Of a stretch of 64,000 nucleotides of DNA, positions 34,002 to 43,348 are shown piece after piece (the first letter of the stretch is position 1; each line of letters starts with the position of its first letter). Both the position numbers and the translations under genes were made by a program. A model generated the notes under the pieces. It saw nothing but the letters and a program-made list of their open reading frames with translations. It made no database searches and had not been told where the DNA came from. Source of the DNA: an uncultured Porphyromonadaceae bacterium (lineage in GTDB: Bacteria > Bacteroidota > Bacteroidia > Bacteroidales > Muribaculaceae); the NCBI GenBank assembly GCA_948467675.1, contig CAOKFI010000001.1, positions 196,351 through 260,350 of the forward strand. The letters run 5' to 3'.

Positions 34002-37000
34002 TTAATATTCGTTCCATGATTTTATTTCGATCTGGTTGACTGGCAATGTCGTAAAGGCATTTATAAATACAGATGCCAGACGGGCATTGGTCAGCAAAGG
34101 AACGTTAAGGTCAATGGCTGCACGACGGATCTTATAGCCGTTCGACAATTCGGTGGATGATAAGTTTTTAGGTATATTTACCACCATGTCGATCTCTTTG
34201 TTGTGGAGTAGTTCCAATGCTTGAGGCTGTTGGTCGCTTTCACTCGGCCAGTATACCCTTATGGCAGGAATACCATTTTCGTTAAGGAATTTATGGGTGC
34301 CTCCTGTCGCGTATAGGCTATATCCGTTATTATGGAGCTGATGTGCTGCATCGAGCATGTCTGCTTTCTGTTTGGCTGATCCGGTACTGAGCAATACCGA
34401 TTTCTTGGGAATGCGCAGGCCTACCGACAGCATGGCCTTTAAAATAGCTTCGGAGGTATCGATACCTATACAACCTACCTCTCCGGTCGAAGACATGTCT
34501 ACGCCAAGTACCGGATCAGCACCCTGAAGTCGTGAAAACGAGAACTGCGAGGCTTTGATACCCACATAGTCGAGATCGAAGGCGTTTTTGGCCGGTTTTT
34601 CCGTAGGTAATCCGAGCATCACTTTCGTTGCCATATCAATGAAATTGAGTTTAAGCACTTTGCTTACAAATGGGAAACTACGTGATGCACGGAGATTGCA
34701 TTCGATTACTTTTATGTCATTGTTTTTTGCAAGAAATTGGATATTGAACGGTCCGGATATATTGAGCGCTTTTGCGATCTGCGACGATACTTTTTTGATT
34801 CGACGCATTGTCTCTACATATAGTTTCTGAGGAGGAAACTGTATTGTTGCGTCGCCGGAATGAACTCCGGCATATTCGATATGTTCTGATATCGCATATA
34901 CCTTGATTTCTCCCTCCTGGGCTACGGCGTCCATTTCTATTTCCTTTGCATTCTGGATGAATTCGGTTACGACAACCGGATGTTTTTTCGATACATTAGC
35001 TGCCAGACGGAGGAAACGCTGTAGTTCTTCATCGTTGGAACATACGTTCATCGCAGCACCAGAAAGCACATAGCTCGGACGCACGAGTACTGGGAAGCCA
35101 ACTTCATCGATAAATTTGTGTATCTCGTCAAAGCTTGTGAGTTCTTTCCATCGGGGCTGGTCGATATTCAGGCGGTCAAGCATTGCCGAGAATTTGTGAC
35201 GATCCTCCGCATTGTCAATGCTTTTGGCTGAGGTTCCGAGTATGTTCACACCCTCGTCATCCAGACGGGTGGCCAGATTATTGGGGATCTGACCGCCAAC
35301 AGAGAGAATTGTACCATGCGGCTGTTCCAGTTCAAGAATATCCATGACGCGTTCGAATGTGAGTTCGTCGAAATACAGACGATCGCACATATCGTAGTCA
35401 GTCGATACGGTTTCGGGATTATAGTTTATCATCACCGAACGCCAGCCTTCCTTTTTGACTGTCATGAGTGCATTGACAGAACACCAGTCAAATTCCACCG
35501 AACTGCCTATGCGGTATGCGCCTGAGCCGAGTACTACTATCGAACGGTGATCATGCAGATATCTTATGTCGTTTTCCGATCCATTGTAGGTCAGATACAG
35601 ATAATTTGTCTGTGCTGGATATTCCGCAGCGAGTGTGTCGATCTGTTTTACAACGGGAAGTATACCGAGGCTTTTTCGATAGTTGCGCATTGTTTTGCTG
35701 GCGCCTTCAGCGTCGGTCATATTCTCTTTGAGCACTGCACGGGCTATCTGGAAGTCGCTGAAACCTTGTTCTTTGGCCTGACGCAACAGTGTTGCCGGTA
35801 TATGCTCTATATCATCGACAGTTTGCAGTTCAGTATCAGTATTGAATATGTTCTGCAGCTTGTATAGGAACCAGCGGTCTATCTTGGTCAACTCGTGTAT
35901 GCGCTCTATTGTATATCCATGCTGCATCGCTTTTGCGATTACGAATATGCGTTTGTCGGTAGGAGCTTTGAGCGCGTTGTCGATATCGGCTATCTCAAGT
36001 TCTTTGTTTTCCACGAAACCGTGCATTCCCTGACCTATCATACGCAGGCCTTTCTGTATGGCTTCTTCAAATGTGCGGCCTATCGCCATGACTTCGCCTA
36101 CGGATTTCATCGAAGATCCTATCTCGCGTTTCACACCATGGAATTTGCCGAGATCCCATCGTGGAATCTTGACGACAATATAGTCGAGCGCAGGTTCGAA
36201 AAATGCTGAAGTCTCTTTGGTTACAGAATTTTTAAGATCGAACAGACCGTATCCCAGTCCAAGTTTTGCTGCCACGAAAGCCAATGGATATCCGGTCGCT
36301 TTGGATGCAAGTGCTGACGACCGGCTCAGTCGGGCATTTACCTCGATGACACGATAGTCCATCGACATCGGGTCGAATGCGTACTGGACATTGCATTCGC
36401 CGACAATTCCTATATGACGTATGATCTTTATCGCGAGTTTGCGCAGATAGTGATAGTCCTCGTTTGATAGGGTCTGGGAGGGCGCCACAACGATGCTTTC
36501 GCCTGTATGGATACCTAATGGGTCGAAATTCTCCATATTGCATACTGTGATGCAATTGTCAAAACGGTCGCGTACGACTTCATATTCTACTTCTTTCCAC
36601 CCTTTGAGCGATTTTTCGACAAGAACCTGCGGGGAGAACGATAGCGCTTTTTCTGCCAAGGCAACAAGTTCTTCCTCATTGTCGCAAAAACCGCTGCCAA
36701 GTCCGCCGAGAGCGTATGCCGCACGCACTATGACTGGGAATCCCAGATCGCGCGCGGCTCTGAGAGCCGCGTCTATCGAATTGACAGCCTCGCTTTTTAT
36801 TGTCTTGACATTTATTTCATCAAGTTTTCTGACGAACAGTTCGCGATCCTCGGTATCCATTATAGCCTGTACCGGTGTGCCGAGGACTTTTACACCGTAT
36901 TTTTCCAATATGCCGCTTTCATACAGACTCACACCGCAGTTGAGCGCGGTCTGTCCGCCGAATGCCAGCAGGATTCCGTCGGGGCGTTCCTTATCGATGA

Positions 37001-37226
37001 CTTTTTCTACAAACTCCGGTGTGACAGGTAGAAAATATATTTTGTCGGCAAATCCGTCGGAGGTCTGGACCGTTGCAATATTAGGATTGATCAGAACTGT
37101 TGTTATTCCTTCTTCTTTCAAGGCTTTCAAAGCCTGTGAGCCGGAATAATCGAATTCACCGGCTTCGCCTATTTTCAGGGCGCCACTACCGAGCAGTAAT
37201 ACCTTTTTTATTGATTGATCGATCAT
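34002..37226 (-). CDS. carB: Carbamoyl-phosphate synthase large subunit
   Basis: A 1074-aa subunit that makes carbamoyl phosphate from bicarbonate, ammonia and two ATP, feeding pyrimidine and arginine synthesis. Two homologous ATP-grasp halves start with KVLLLGSGALKIGEAGEFDYSG and IVVLGSGAYRIGSSVEFDWCS. The C-terminal 140 residues are the MGS-like allosteric domain (KKSVLLSTGSAKQKADMLDAA). The length is standard. It lies 32 bp after carA and is co-transcribed with it. Confidence 0.98.
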   Translation of the reverse strand: MIDQSIKKVLLLGSGALKIGEAGEFDYSGSQALKALKEEGITTVLINPNIATVQTSDGFADKIYFLPVTPEFVEKVIDKERPDGILLAFGGQTALNCGVSLYESGILEKYGVKVLGTPVQAIMDTEDRELFVRKLDEINVKTIKSEAVNSIDAALRAARDLGFPVIVRAAYALGGLGSGFCDNEEELVALAEKALSFSPQVLVEKSLKGWKEVEYEVVRDRFDNCITVCNMENFDPLGIHTGESIVVAPSQTLSNEDYHYLRKLAIKIIRHIGIVGECNVQYAFDPMSMDYRVIEVNARLSRSSALASKATGYPLAFVAAKLGLGYGLFDLKNSVTKETSAFFEPALDYIVVKIPRWDLGKFHGVKREIGSSMKSVGEVMAIGRTFEEAIQKGLRMIGQGMHGFVENKELEIADIDNALKAPTDKRIFVIAKAMQHGYTIERIHELTKIDRWFLYKLQNIFNTDTELQTVDDIEHIPATLLRQAKEQGFSDFQIARAVLKENMTDAEGASKTMRNYRKSLGILPVVKQIDTLAAEYPAQTNYLYLTYNGSENDIRYLHDHRSIVVLGSGAYRIGSSVEFDWCSVNALMTVKKEGWRSVMINYNPETVSTDYDMCDRLYFDELTFERVMDILELEQPHGTILSVGGQIPNNLATRLDDEGVNILGTSAKSIDNAEDRHKFSAMLDRLNIDQPRWKELTSFDEIHKFIDEVGFPVLVRPSYVLSGAAMNVCSNDEELQRFLRLAANVSKKHPVVVTEFIQNAKEIEMDAVAQEGEIKVYAISEHIEYAGVHSGDATIQFPPQKLYVETMRRIKKVSSQIAKALNISGPFNIQFLAKNNDIKVIECNLRASRSFPFVSKVLKLNFIDMATKVMLGLPTEKPAKNAFDLDYVGIKASQFSFSRLQGADPVLGVDMSSTGEVGCIGIDTSEAILKAMLSVGLRIPKKSVLLSTGSAKQKADMLDAAHQLHNNGYSLYATGGTHKFLNENGIPAIRVYWPSESDQQPQALELLHNKEIDMVVNIPKNLSSTELSNGYKIRRAAIDLNVPLLTNARLASVFINAFTTLPVNQIEIKSWNEY

Positions 37227-37258
37227 AGTCGTAATGTTGATGAATGGGAGAGTTTGTG

Positions 37259-38329
37259 TTACAGCATGTTTATAAACTCGTCAAACAGAAATTCAGTATC
37301 TTTCGGACCTGAACTCGCTTCAGGGTGGAACTGAGCTGAAAAGAATGGTTTTGATTTATGACGTATGCCTTCGTTGGTTCCATCGTTCATATTTATGAAC
37401 AGCGGTTCCCATTCATCGGGAATTGTGTTGGAGTCGACTGCATAGCCATGATTCTGTGATGTGACAAAGCAGGTGTCAGTACCTGCACGGCGTACAGGCT
37501 GGTTATGGCTCCTGTGACCGTATTTGAGTTTATATGTCGATGCTCCGGCTGCTTTTGAAAGCAATTGGTTCCCCATGCAGATACCGCATATCGGCTTTCC
37601 GAGGGCTATGGCTTTACGTATGTTCCCTACAGTGGTCTCAGCCATGTCCGGATTGCCCGGGCCGTTGGATATGAACAGGCCGTCGTAGTGGATGGTAGTG
37701 AAATCGTAATCCCACGGAACCATTACCACATGTACTCCACGACGCGTGAGACAGCGTATTATATTGTGTTTTACTCCGCAGTCGATCAGTACCACTGTCT
37801 TGTCGCCGGTACCGAATTCTTCAACCTTGGTACAGCTGACTTTCGCTACGAGATTTTCTTTATTCGGATCGTACCAGTCTACATCTTCGCAGTCATCGAC
37901 AATGATTTTTCCGAGCATGGATCCACGTTCGCGAAGATGCTTTGTCAGTGCGCGGGTATCGATGCCGTATATTCCGGTTATTTTCTCTTCATCGAGCCAT
38001 TGTGCGAGCGAACGGTCGGCCTGCCAGTGACTGTGTTCCCAGGAATAATCCTGGGCTACGATTGCTTTCACGTGTATGTGATCGCTTTCGTAATATTCGC
38101 TGACATCATTTTTTTCGCGACGGGGAGGGACACCGTAATTTCCGAGAATCGGATAGGTGGTAACGAGGATCTGTCCTTCGTAAGAAGGGTCTGTCAGACT
38201 TTCCGGATAACCGGTCATTGCTGTACTGAACACGACTTCGCCGGCGGTTGATGCCTGATATCCGAACGATTTCCCTTCAAAGGTTGTGCCGTCTTCCAGA
38301 ACGAGGACGGCGCGTTTTGTTTCACGCAT
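37259..38329 (-). CDS. carA: Carbamoyl-phosphate synthase small subunit
   Basis: A 356-aa glutaminase subunit that passes ammonia to CarB. The N-terminal domain starts RAVLVLEDGTTFEGKSFG; the C-terminal class I amidotransferase has ISNGPGNPDMAE, the nucleophile Cys in ICGICMGNQLL and the His/Glu pair in FSAQFHPEASSGP. The length is normal. A -7 box TAACTTTG on the minus strand (38407-38400) lies about 70 bp upstream. The leader also holds CGGTT/AACCG inverted sequence; no clear pyrimidine attenuator was seen. Confidence 0.98.
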   Translation of the reverse strand: MRETKRAVLVLEDGTTFEGKSFGYQASTAGEVVFSTAMTGYPESLTDPSYEGQILVTTYPILGNYGVPPRREKNDVSEYYESDHIHVKAIVAQDYSWEHSHWQADRSLAQWLDEEKITGIYGIDTRALTKHLRERGSMLGKIIVDDCEDVDWYDPNKENLVAKVSCTKVEEFGTGDKTVVLIDCGVKHNIIRCLTRRGVHVVMVPWDYDFTTIHYDGLFISNGPGNPDMAETTVGNIRKAIALGKPICGICMGNQLLSKAAGASTYKLKYGHRSHNQPVRRAGTDTCFVTSQNHGYAVDSNTIPDEWEPLFINMNDGTNEGIRHKSKPFFSAQFHPEASSGPKDTEFLFDEFINML

Positions 38330-38399
38330 ACGATAGAATAAAGTGTATAAGTTTATAGAACGCTTTGCGGTTATCGTGGTTTCTACCGTGAAAACCGTG

Positions 38400-38407
38400 C
38401 AAAGTTA
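38400..38407 (-). promoter_or_regulatory. -7 box of carAB
   Basis: TAACTTTG on the minus strand. The -33 region lacks TTTG. The predicted leader is about 65 nt. Confidence 0.5.
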
Positions 38408-38477
38408 GCAATAACCTATGACTTTATCGGTGTACGTGCCAAGAAATATTTTTGAAAATAGATGGAATCAGCTGGAA

Positions 38478-39224
38478 TCAGCTGTTTGCATCAAATCCAC
38501 GGCGACGTAATGCGTCAAGCATGTGGTAGCTCATTGCATGACGGTAGTAGTCTATTATGTGTGATGCCCAGTCATTGTCGGTGGTCGCGCCGCTGCGCGT
38601 ACGGTTGAATTCCCGTATCTCCGCATCGTAATCGAGAAGTTCAGGTCCCATATCGTCGTTACGGTATCTGTTTTGATGCACGATAAGCGATACGGGTTGT
38701 TTCGGTTTCAGATCCGGTTTTTCGCGCGGTATCCCGATTGCAAGTCCACATACAGCGAAGACTCCCTGAGGCAACTCAAGCAACCGGGAAACGGCTTCTG
38801 GTGCTGCAGTGCGTGCATAGCCGATGCAGCATGTGCCGAGTCCACACGATTCGGCTGCGACCAATGCACTCATCATAGCGAGAGTTGCATCGACTACGCC
38901 GACTATGATTCCGTCCATTGTGTGCGTGAACGGCGGAAGATCGATATATTTCAGGTCTGCCAGTGTGGAGATCTTGTTATAGTCGGCACAGAACAGAAGA
39001 AAATGACTGCATGTCTTTATCTGCTTCTGTTGCGTCAGTTCATACAGTTTTTCTTTCAGTTCCTGATCGGTTACGTCGATTACCGAAAACTGCTGTCCGT
39101 TATAGCTTGTAGGTGTGTTGCGGATAGCTTCGTAGATGAACTGTATCTGGTCGGCCGGAATCGGTTCCCGTTCGTAACGGCGGATACTCCGGCGTTCAAG
39201 CAATGTGTCTTTGATTTCCTTCAT
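38478..39224 (-). CDS. Nitroreductase-family FMN oxidoreductase
   Basis: A 248-aa cytoplasmic NAD(P)H-dependent flavoprotein. The N-terminal LLERRSIRRYEREPIPADQI and the later SALVAAESCGLGTCCIGYARTAA are typical of the FMN-binding nitroreductase fold, in the NfsA/FRP-like branch by length and by the C-terminal extension (YHMLDALRRRGF). The substrate cannot be told; such enzymes reduce flavins, quinones and nitroaromatics. It follows fumarase but is separated by a strong terminator. The stop codon lies in a tandem 10-bp duplication (38463-38482). Confidence 0.88.
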   Translation of the reverse strand: MKEIKDTLLERRSIRRYEREPIPADQIQFIYEAIRNTPTSYNGQQFSVIDVTDQELKEKLYELTQQKQIKTCSHFLLFCADYNKISTLADLKYIDLPPFTHTMDGIIVGVVDATLAMMSALVAAESCGLGTCCIGYARTAAPEAVSRLLELPQGVFAVCGLAIGIPREKPDLKPKQPVSLIVHQNRYRNDDMGPELLDYDAEIREFNRTRSGATTDNDWASHIIDYYRHAMSYHMLDALRRRGFDANS

Positions 39225-39232
39225 CGTGAATT

Positions 39233-39296
39233 AAAATAGTAGCGGTCGGTTGTATGAAATAGGGTTATACCCTTATTCAACAACCGACCGCTACTA
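39233..39296 (-). terminator. Terminator of the fumarase gene
   Basis: A perfect 17-bp inverted repeat (39237-39253 with 39280-39296) whose 26-nt loop can fold into a smaller hairpin (AATAGGGT against ACCCTTATT). On the minus strand it is followed by TTTTAATT. It starts 16 bp past the fumarase stop. Confidence 0.88.
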
Positions 39297-39311
39297 TATG
39301 TTCAGCCGCTA

Positions 39312-40961
39312 TTACTTTGTCAGGGCGCAGTTTTTGCACTTCTCAGCGATTTCCACAAAGAAATCGTTGCCTTTGTCGTCGACAAGTATGAATGCAGGGA
39401 AATCTTCCACTTCGATTTTCCAGATTGCCTCCATGCCGAGTTCGGGATATTCGAGAAGTTCGACTTTCTTTATGCTGTTTTTGGCCAAAACAGCAGCCGG
39501 GCCTCCTATACTTCCGAGATAGAAACCTCCATGACGGTGACAGGCGTCCGTCACTTGTTTGCTCCGGTTGCCTTTAGCGATCATTATCATGGCGCCGCCG
39601 GCAGCCTGGAACTGGTCGACATAACTGTCCATGCGACCTGCGGTGGTAGGACCGAACGATCCCGAGGGCATGCCTTCCGGTGTTTTTGCCGGTCCTGCGT
39701 AATATATGGGATGGTCTTTCAGGTACTGGGGCATTTCCTCTCCGCGGTCAAGGCGTTCCTTGATTTTTGCATGGGCTATGTCCCGGCCTACGATGATCGT
39801 TCCATTCAGTGACAAACGGGTGGAGACAGGGTATTTAGTGAGTTCCGCCAAGATCTCGGACATCGGCCGGTTGAGATCGATCTTCACGACATCGCCTTCG
39901 CCTTCGCGGCGCATTTCGTCGGGAATCAATTCGCCGGGATTGGAATCGAGTTTCTCTATCCATAGGCCATCGCGGTTGATCTTTGCTTTGACATTGCGGT
40001 CGGCGGAGCAGCTTACTCCCATTCCGATCGGACATGACGCACCGTGGCGGGGCAGGCGTATCACGCGAATGTCATGAGCGAAGTATTTGCCGCCGAATTG
40101 GGCTCCGAGTCCTATTTTGCGTGATGCTTCAAGCAGTTCTTTTTCCAGTTCTATGTCGCGGAACGCATGACCGAGCTCGTTTCCTTTGGTCGGCAAGTTG
40201 TCGTAATACTTGACTGACGCTTTCTTGACTGTGGCAAGGTTCATCTCAGCCGATGTTCCACCTATTACGAACGCAATGTGATAGGGTGGGCATGCGGCTG
40301 TGCCGAGGGTTTTCATCTTTTCAACTAAAAATGGCACCAGAGTCTTGGGATTGATGGTTGCCTTTGTTTCCTGATAAAGATATGTTTTATTGGCAGAACC
40401 TCCGCCTTTGGCTACAAACAGGAATTTATATTCATCACCGTCGGTCGCATATAGATCGATCTGAGCCGGCAGGTTGCATCCGGTATTGACTTCGTCGTAC
40501 ATGTTGAGCGGCGCATTCTGTGAATAGCGGAGATTGTCTTCGGTATATGTAAGATATACGCCTTTCGACAATTTCTCCTCATCATTGCCGCCTGTATATA
40601 CATTCTGACCCTTCTTGCCGATCACGATCGCAGTGCCGGTATCCTGGCAGAACGGGAGTTGGCCTTTAGCTGCCACTTCTGCATTACGGAGCATTGTGAG
40701 AGCCACATATTTGTCGTTCTGGCTTGCTTCTGGGTCATGCAGGATCTTGGCTACCATCTCGTTGTGTTCGCGACGGAGCATGAACGCATTGTCGTGTGTG
40801 GCCTGTCTTGCTAACACTGTCAGTGCCTCGGGATCTACTACGAGCATCTCGTGGCCATTCCAGTTCTCTACCTTTACATAATCTGACGTAAGGTGATAAT
40901 ACTCTGTAGTATCCTTGCCGAGCGGAAACATCGGCTGATACTTGAACGGTTTTGTTGCCAT
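39312..40961 (-). CDS. Fumarate hydratase, class I (iron-sulfur)
   Basis: A 549-aa oxygen-sensitive 4Fe-4S fumarase that interconverts fumarate and malate; in Bacteroidales it serves the reductive branch leading to succinate. The cluster Cys residues are visible in [26 protein letters not shown] and [16 protein letters not shown]. The C-terminal half ([28 protein letters not shown]) carries the substrate site. The start MATKPFKY at 40961 was chosen; an in-frame start at 41018 would lie inside the promoter -7 box. It has its own promoter and terminator. Confidence 0.96.
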   Translation of the reverse strand: MATKPFKYQPMFPLGKDTTEYYHLTSDYVKVENWNGHEMLVVDPEALTVLARQATHDNAFMLRREHNEMVAKILHDPEASQNDKYVALTMLRNAEVAAKGQLPFCQDTGTAIVIGKKGQNVYTGGNDEEKLSKGVYLTYTEDNLRYSQNAPLNMYDEVNTGCNLPAQIDLYATDGDEYKFLFVAKGGGSANKTYLYQETKATINPKTLVPFLVEKMKTLGTAACPPYHIAFVIGGTSAEMNLATVKKASVKYYDNLPTKGNELGHAFRDIELEKELLEASRKIGLGAQFGGKYFAHDIRVIRLPRHGASCPIGMGVSCSADRNVKAKINRDGLWIEKLDSNPGELIPDEMRREGEGDVVKIDLNRPMSEILAELTKYPVSTRLSLNGTIIVGRDIAHAKIKERLDRGEEMPQYLKDHPIYYAGPAKTPEGMPSGSFGPTTAGRMDSYVDQFQAAGGAMIMIAKGNRSKQVTDACHRHGGFYLGSIGGPAAVLAKNSIKKVELLEYPELGMEAIWKIEVEDFPAFILVDDKGNDFFVEIAEKCKNCALTK

Positions 40962-41015
40962 GGCGTAAAAGCGTTTTGTTATTGTAGTTTGGTTGGATAT
41001 TTTGCTTCTTTGCTG

Positions 41016-41047
41016 CAAAGTTAACTCAACTGAACTGCAATTGCAAA
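41016..41047 (-). promoter_or_regulatory. Promoter of the fumarase gene
   Basis: On the minus strand: TTTG (41047-41044), a 20-bp spacer and TAACTTTG (41023-41016). It is a perfect Bacteroidales promoter and predicts a leader of about 47 nt. It excludes the upstream in-frame start at 41018. Confidence 0.87.
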
Positions 41048-41077
41048 TTTCGGTATGCCGAGGAATATCGCGTCGTG

Positions 41078-41410
41078 TTATCCTTTGGCGTGAATCTGAA
41101 TGTTAAGGAATAGTTCACCGCCGTCGATGTCGACAGCGAGTCTTATCCAGTTGCCGAAATTGGGTTCGACCTTGATAGGATGGAGTCCGATACCGGAAAT
41201 TGTCACAGGGCAGCTTCCGTCGGAAGCCCATGTCACACCATCGTGTGAGATCTCCACTCGGGCAGTCAGGGTAGGGTTGTTGCCTTTGATATGCTCTATT
41301 ATGATGAAGAAAATTGCTTCGTCGGCCCATCCGAGTTCGTATGGGTGTGTATTGAAAGAGCCTGTAAACCATTTCTTGATTTCCAGATGCGATGCGTTGA
41401 ATTGTTTCAT
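41078..41410 (-). CDS. Small hypothetical protein of the DUF6772-like locus
   Basis: A 110-aa protein without a signal peptide or membrane segment. The sequence reads like one beta-sandwich ([15 protein letters not shown] ... [20 protein letters not shown]), a pattern common in carbohydrate-binding or phage-tail-like sandwich domains. I do not recognise the family. It lies 25 bp after the DUF6772-like gene and is the last of the minus-strand locus whose transporter is now broken. It is intact. Confidence 0.65.
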   Translation of the reverse strand: MKQFNASHLEIKKWFTGSFNTHPYELGWADEAIFFIIIEHIKGNNPTLTARVEISHDGVTWASDGSCPVTISGIGLHPIKVEPNFGNWIRLAVDIDGGELFLNIQIHAKG

Positions 41411-41435
41411 GATTTTCGGATTTTGGTTTGGATAT

Positions 41436-42386
41436 TTATTCCTGCGATACTACTACTGAGTCGATGTAGAAGAATACGCGTCTGTCCTGGTCGGTCTCCA
41501 CCCAGAACAGCGGGTTGATCAGATTGTCGATCCTATGGTATCCTGGCACATCGGTGACATGGGTTCCACGCAGATCCCAGATTCTGTCCTGACACTGGAA
41601 CTCCACATATTCGCGGTTCAGAGTATCTATTTTCAGCCGCATGTATTGCCAGTTAAGTTTACAGTCGGTTTCGTTGTAAATCAGTTTCTGGTGTGAATCC
41701 GGAATAATCTGGAACGCTTCGTGCCTTCCGTCGGGGTATCGTCGTCCGAACCACCATGGGTCGATACCTCGCTTGCACCAGTCTCCTTCGAGACCGAATG
41801 CCCATTCTTTGTCAGTTACGTCGGCCGAGTTTTCGATCTCCCAACGTTGTACGAGGTTCCCGTTGAAGCAGTTGAGATGGCGCACTCCGACCTGATATCG
41901 TTCGCCACGTTCCTGGATATCGAAACCCATACCGAAAGCGCGTATGCTCTTTTCGTGCAGTCCGGGCTGCGGTGTCCCTTCAGGATCTAACGAGTCCTGC
42001 TCGGCCGTGTATGAAAACCAGCATTCGATCTGAAGATACCGGCTCCCCGGACGGTAGAACGAGAGCCGTTTTATGGCATGTCCCATCGATCCTGGTGCGG
42101 GAATCTCCTCGTATGGAGAATGTACGGGTCTGGTCGAGAGTTTGAGACTGAATGTACCGGACATGGCTCCGTGTGATCCCGGATAACGGTATGTGGCCGA
42201 ACTCAGCATGACCGGAGGCCACTGATCTTTGTTGACGAGTGTCGGGGGAACATCGAAGTCGGGATATTCGGTAAAGTTGGGAAGAAGTGTCATCCATCCG
42301 TTAAAACCGGTATTGAACACGTCGTAGCAGAGTATCCGTTCCAGAGGCTGGAACCGGCTACGGAGCAATATTTCGTCTACGCTCAT
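41436..42386 (-). CDS. DUF6772-like protein
   Basis: A 316-aa protein lacking a signal peptide. The sequence is rich in aromatic and beta-strand stretches: FNTGFNGWMTLLPN, GSHGAMSGTFSLKLSTRP, LNWQYMRLKIDTLNREYVEFQCQDRIWDL and the end LFWVETDQDRRVFFYIDSVVVSQ. I recall this plan from proteins annotated DUF6772, of unknown function, likely a concanavalin-like fold. It lies 35 bp after the secreted protein gene and is part of the locus headed by the symporter remnant. The family name is from memory and should be checked. Confidence 0.6.
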   Translation of the reverse strand: MSVDEILLRSRFQPLERILCYDVFNTGFNGWMTLLPNFTEYPDFDVPPTLVNKDQWPPVMLSSATYRYPGSHGAMSGTFSLKLSTRPVHSPYEEIPAPGSMGHAIKRLSFYRPGSRYLQIECWFSYTAEQDSLDPEGTPQPGLHEKSIRAFGMGFDIQERGERYQVGVRHLNCFNGNLVQRWEIENSADVTDKEWAFGLEGDWCKRGIDPWWFGRRYPDGRHEAFQIIPDSHQKLIYNETDCKLNWQYMRLKIDTLNREYVEFQCQDRIWDLRGTHVTDVPGYHRIDNLINPLFWVETDQDRRVFFYIDSVVVSQE

Positions 42387-42421
42387 ATAATTTAAGGTTA
42401 TAATTAATGGTTTATATTAGT

Positions 42422-43348
42422 TTATCTGAATGAAGGTGCCGGTATACGGTATATAATCGGGCTGTTTGTGTTGAGATATATGTAGCCATCCCTGACCACG
42501 AGTGATTCGCATTCTTCCGGTACGGCGTCGTTGAGGTCATAGCGGTATGCTATTGTGCCTTTGTCAAGGTCATACACACGGATCTTGGAAGGTGTTTCAG
42601 GGCGGATCTTGCCGAATCCGTATGAATAATAGAGCTTTCCGTCGCGTATACATCCCGACTGGGTAGCATATACATCGAATTCGAATTGTTTCTGATCAAG
42701 CACGTCGTCGGCTGTAAGTCTTACATACGAACCTTCATCAAGGCGTGGTATTCTGAATTTTGTCGCTATGTACTTGTTTGTGTGGAATGCTCCGGTAATT
42801 CTCGGGATTGTACGTTTTATGGCAGAGAAAGCCCATAATTCACCGCGCTCGCGGTCAATGAGCCAGCTGGGAGCACCAAACATCCGTACATATCCAGCAT
42901 TGGTAAATCCGGCGGTGTCGAGTTCAAGTGTCTGTACAAGTCTGGATGACCATCCTTTTTCATCATGTGTTATGCTTTCGACTTTACATTGCCAGTCAAT
43001 GGGGCTGCCGGGCTTTCCTATCGTTATGTACACTACAGGAAAAGATCCGCCATCGGCCGTTTCCAATCCAAAATTGGCTTGATTGGAATGATTGTCTTTT
43101 TCAGATGATTCCAGTGTGAATCGACCGACAGGAATAGAGTCGAGCGTCTCGAAATCGTATACGTTGCAATGACCGCCGTCTTCAAAGCAGAAAAGATGTT
43201 TACCATGTAGTTCCATGCCTTGTTGCGATCGTTTCATGCCAGCTTTGTGCATGTAGGGCATGCAGTTGCTGGTTGTGACAGCTTGGGCAGGTTGTGGATT
43301 AAAGGATAATGTAGAGCATAATGCGATTGAATACAGGATTGCTTTCAT
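42422..43348 (-). CDS. Exported beta-propeller-like protein
   Basis: A 308-aa protein with a signal peptide (to about AQAV, residue 23). The chain is a run of short beta-strand blades (HLFCFEDGGHCNVYDFETLDS, GYVRMFGAPSWLIDRERGELWAF, GKLYYSYGFGKIR, SKIRVYDLDKGTIAYRYDL, GYIYLNTNSPIIYRI), which looks like a six- or seven-bladed propeller. No catalytic residues can be named. It overlaps the symporter remnant by 4 bp (ATGA), so it was once coupled to it. The gene itself is intact. Confidence 0.65.
   Translation of the reverse strand: MKAILYSIALCSTLSFNPQPAQAVTTSNCMPYMHKAGMKRSQQGMELHGKHLFCFEDGGHCNVYDFETLDSIPVGRFTLESSEKDNHSNQANFGLETADGGSFPVVYITIGKPGSPIDWQCKVESITHDEKGWSSRLVQTLELDTAGFTNAGYVRMFGAPSWLIDRERGELWAFSAIKRTIPRITGAFHTNKYIATKFRIPRLDEGSYVRLTADDVLDQKQFEFDVYATQSGCIRDGKLYYSYGFGKIRPETPSKIRVYDLDKGTIAYRYDLNDAVPEECESLVVRDGYIYLNTNSPIIYRIPAPSFR

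Noticed and set aside
36493..37149. 218-codon + strand frame opposite carB
   Set aside because: Antisense to a highly conserved enzyme, Ser-rich and without domains.
37565..38251. 228-codon + strand frame opposite carA
   Set aside because: Antisense shadow of carA; no start signals or protein features.
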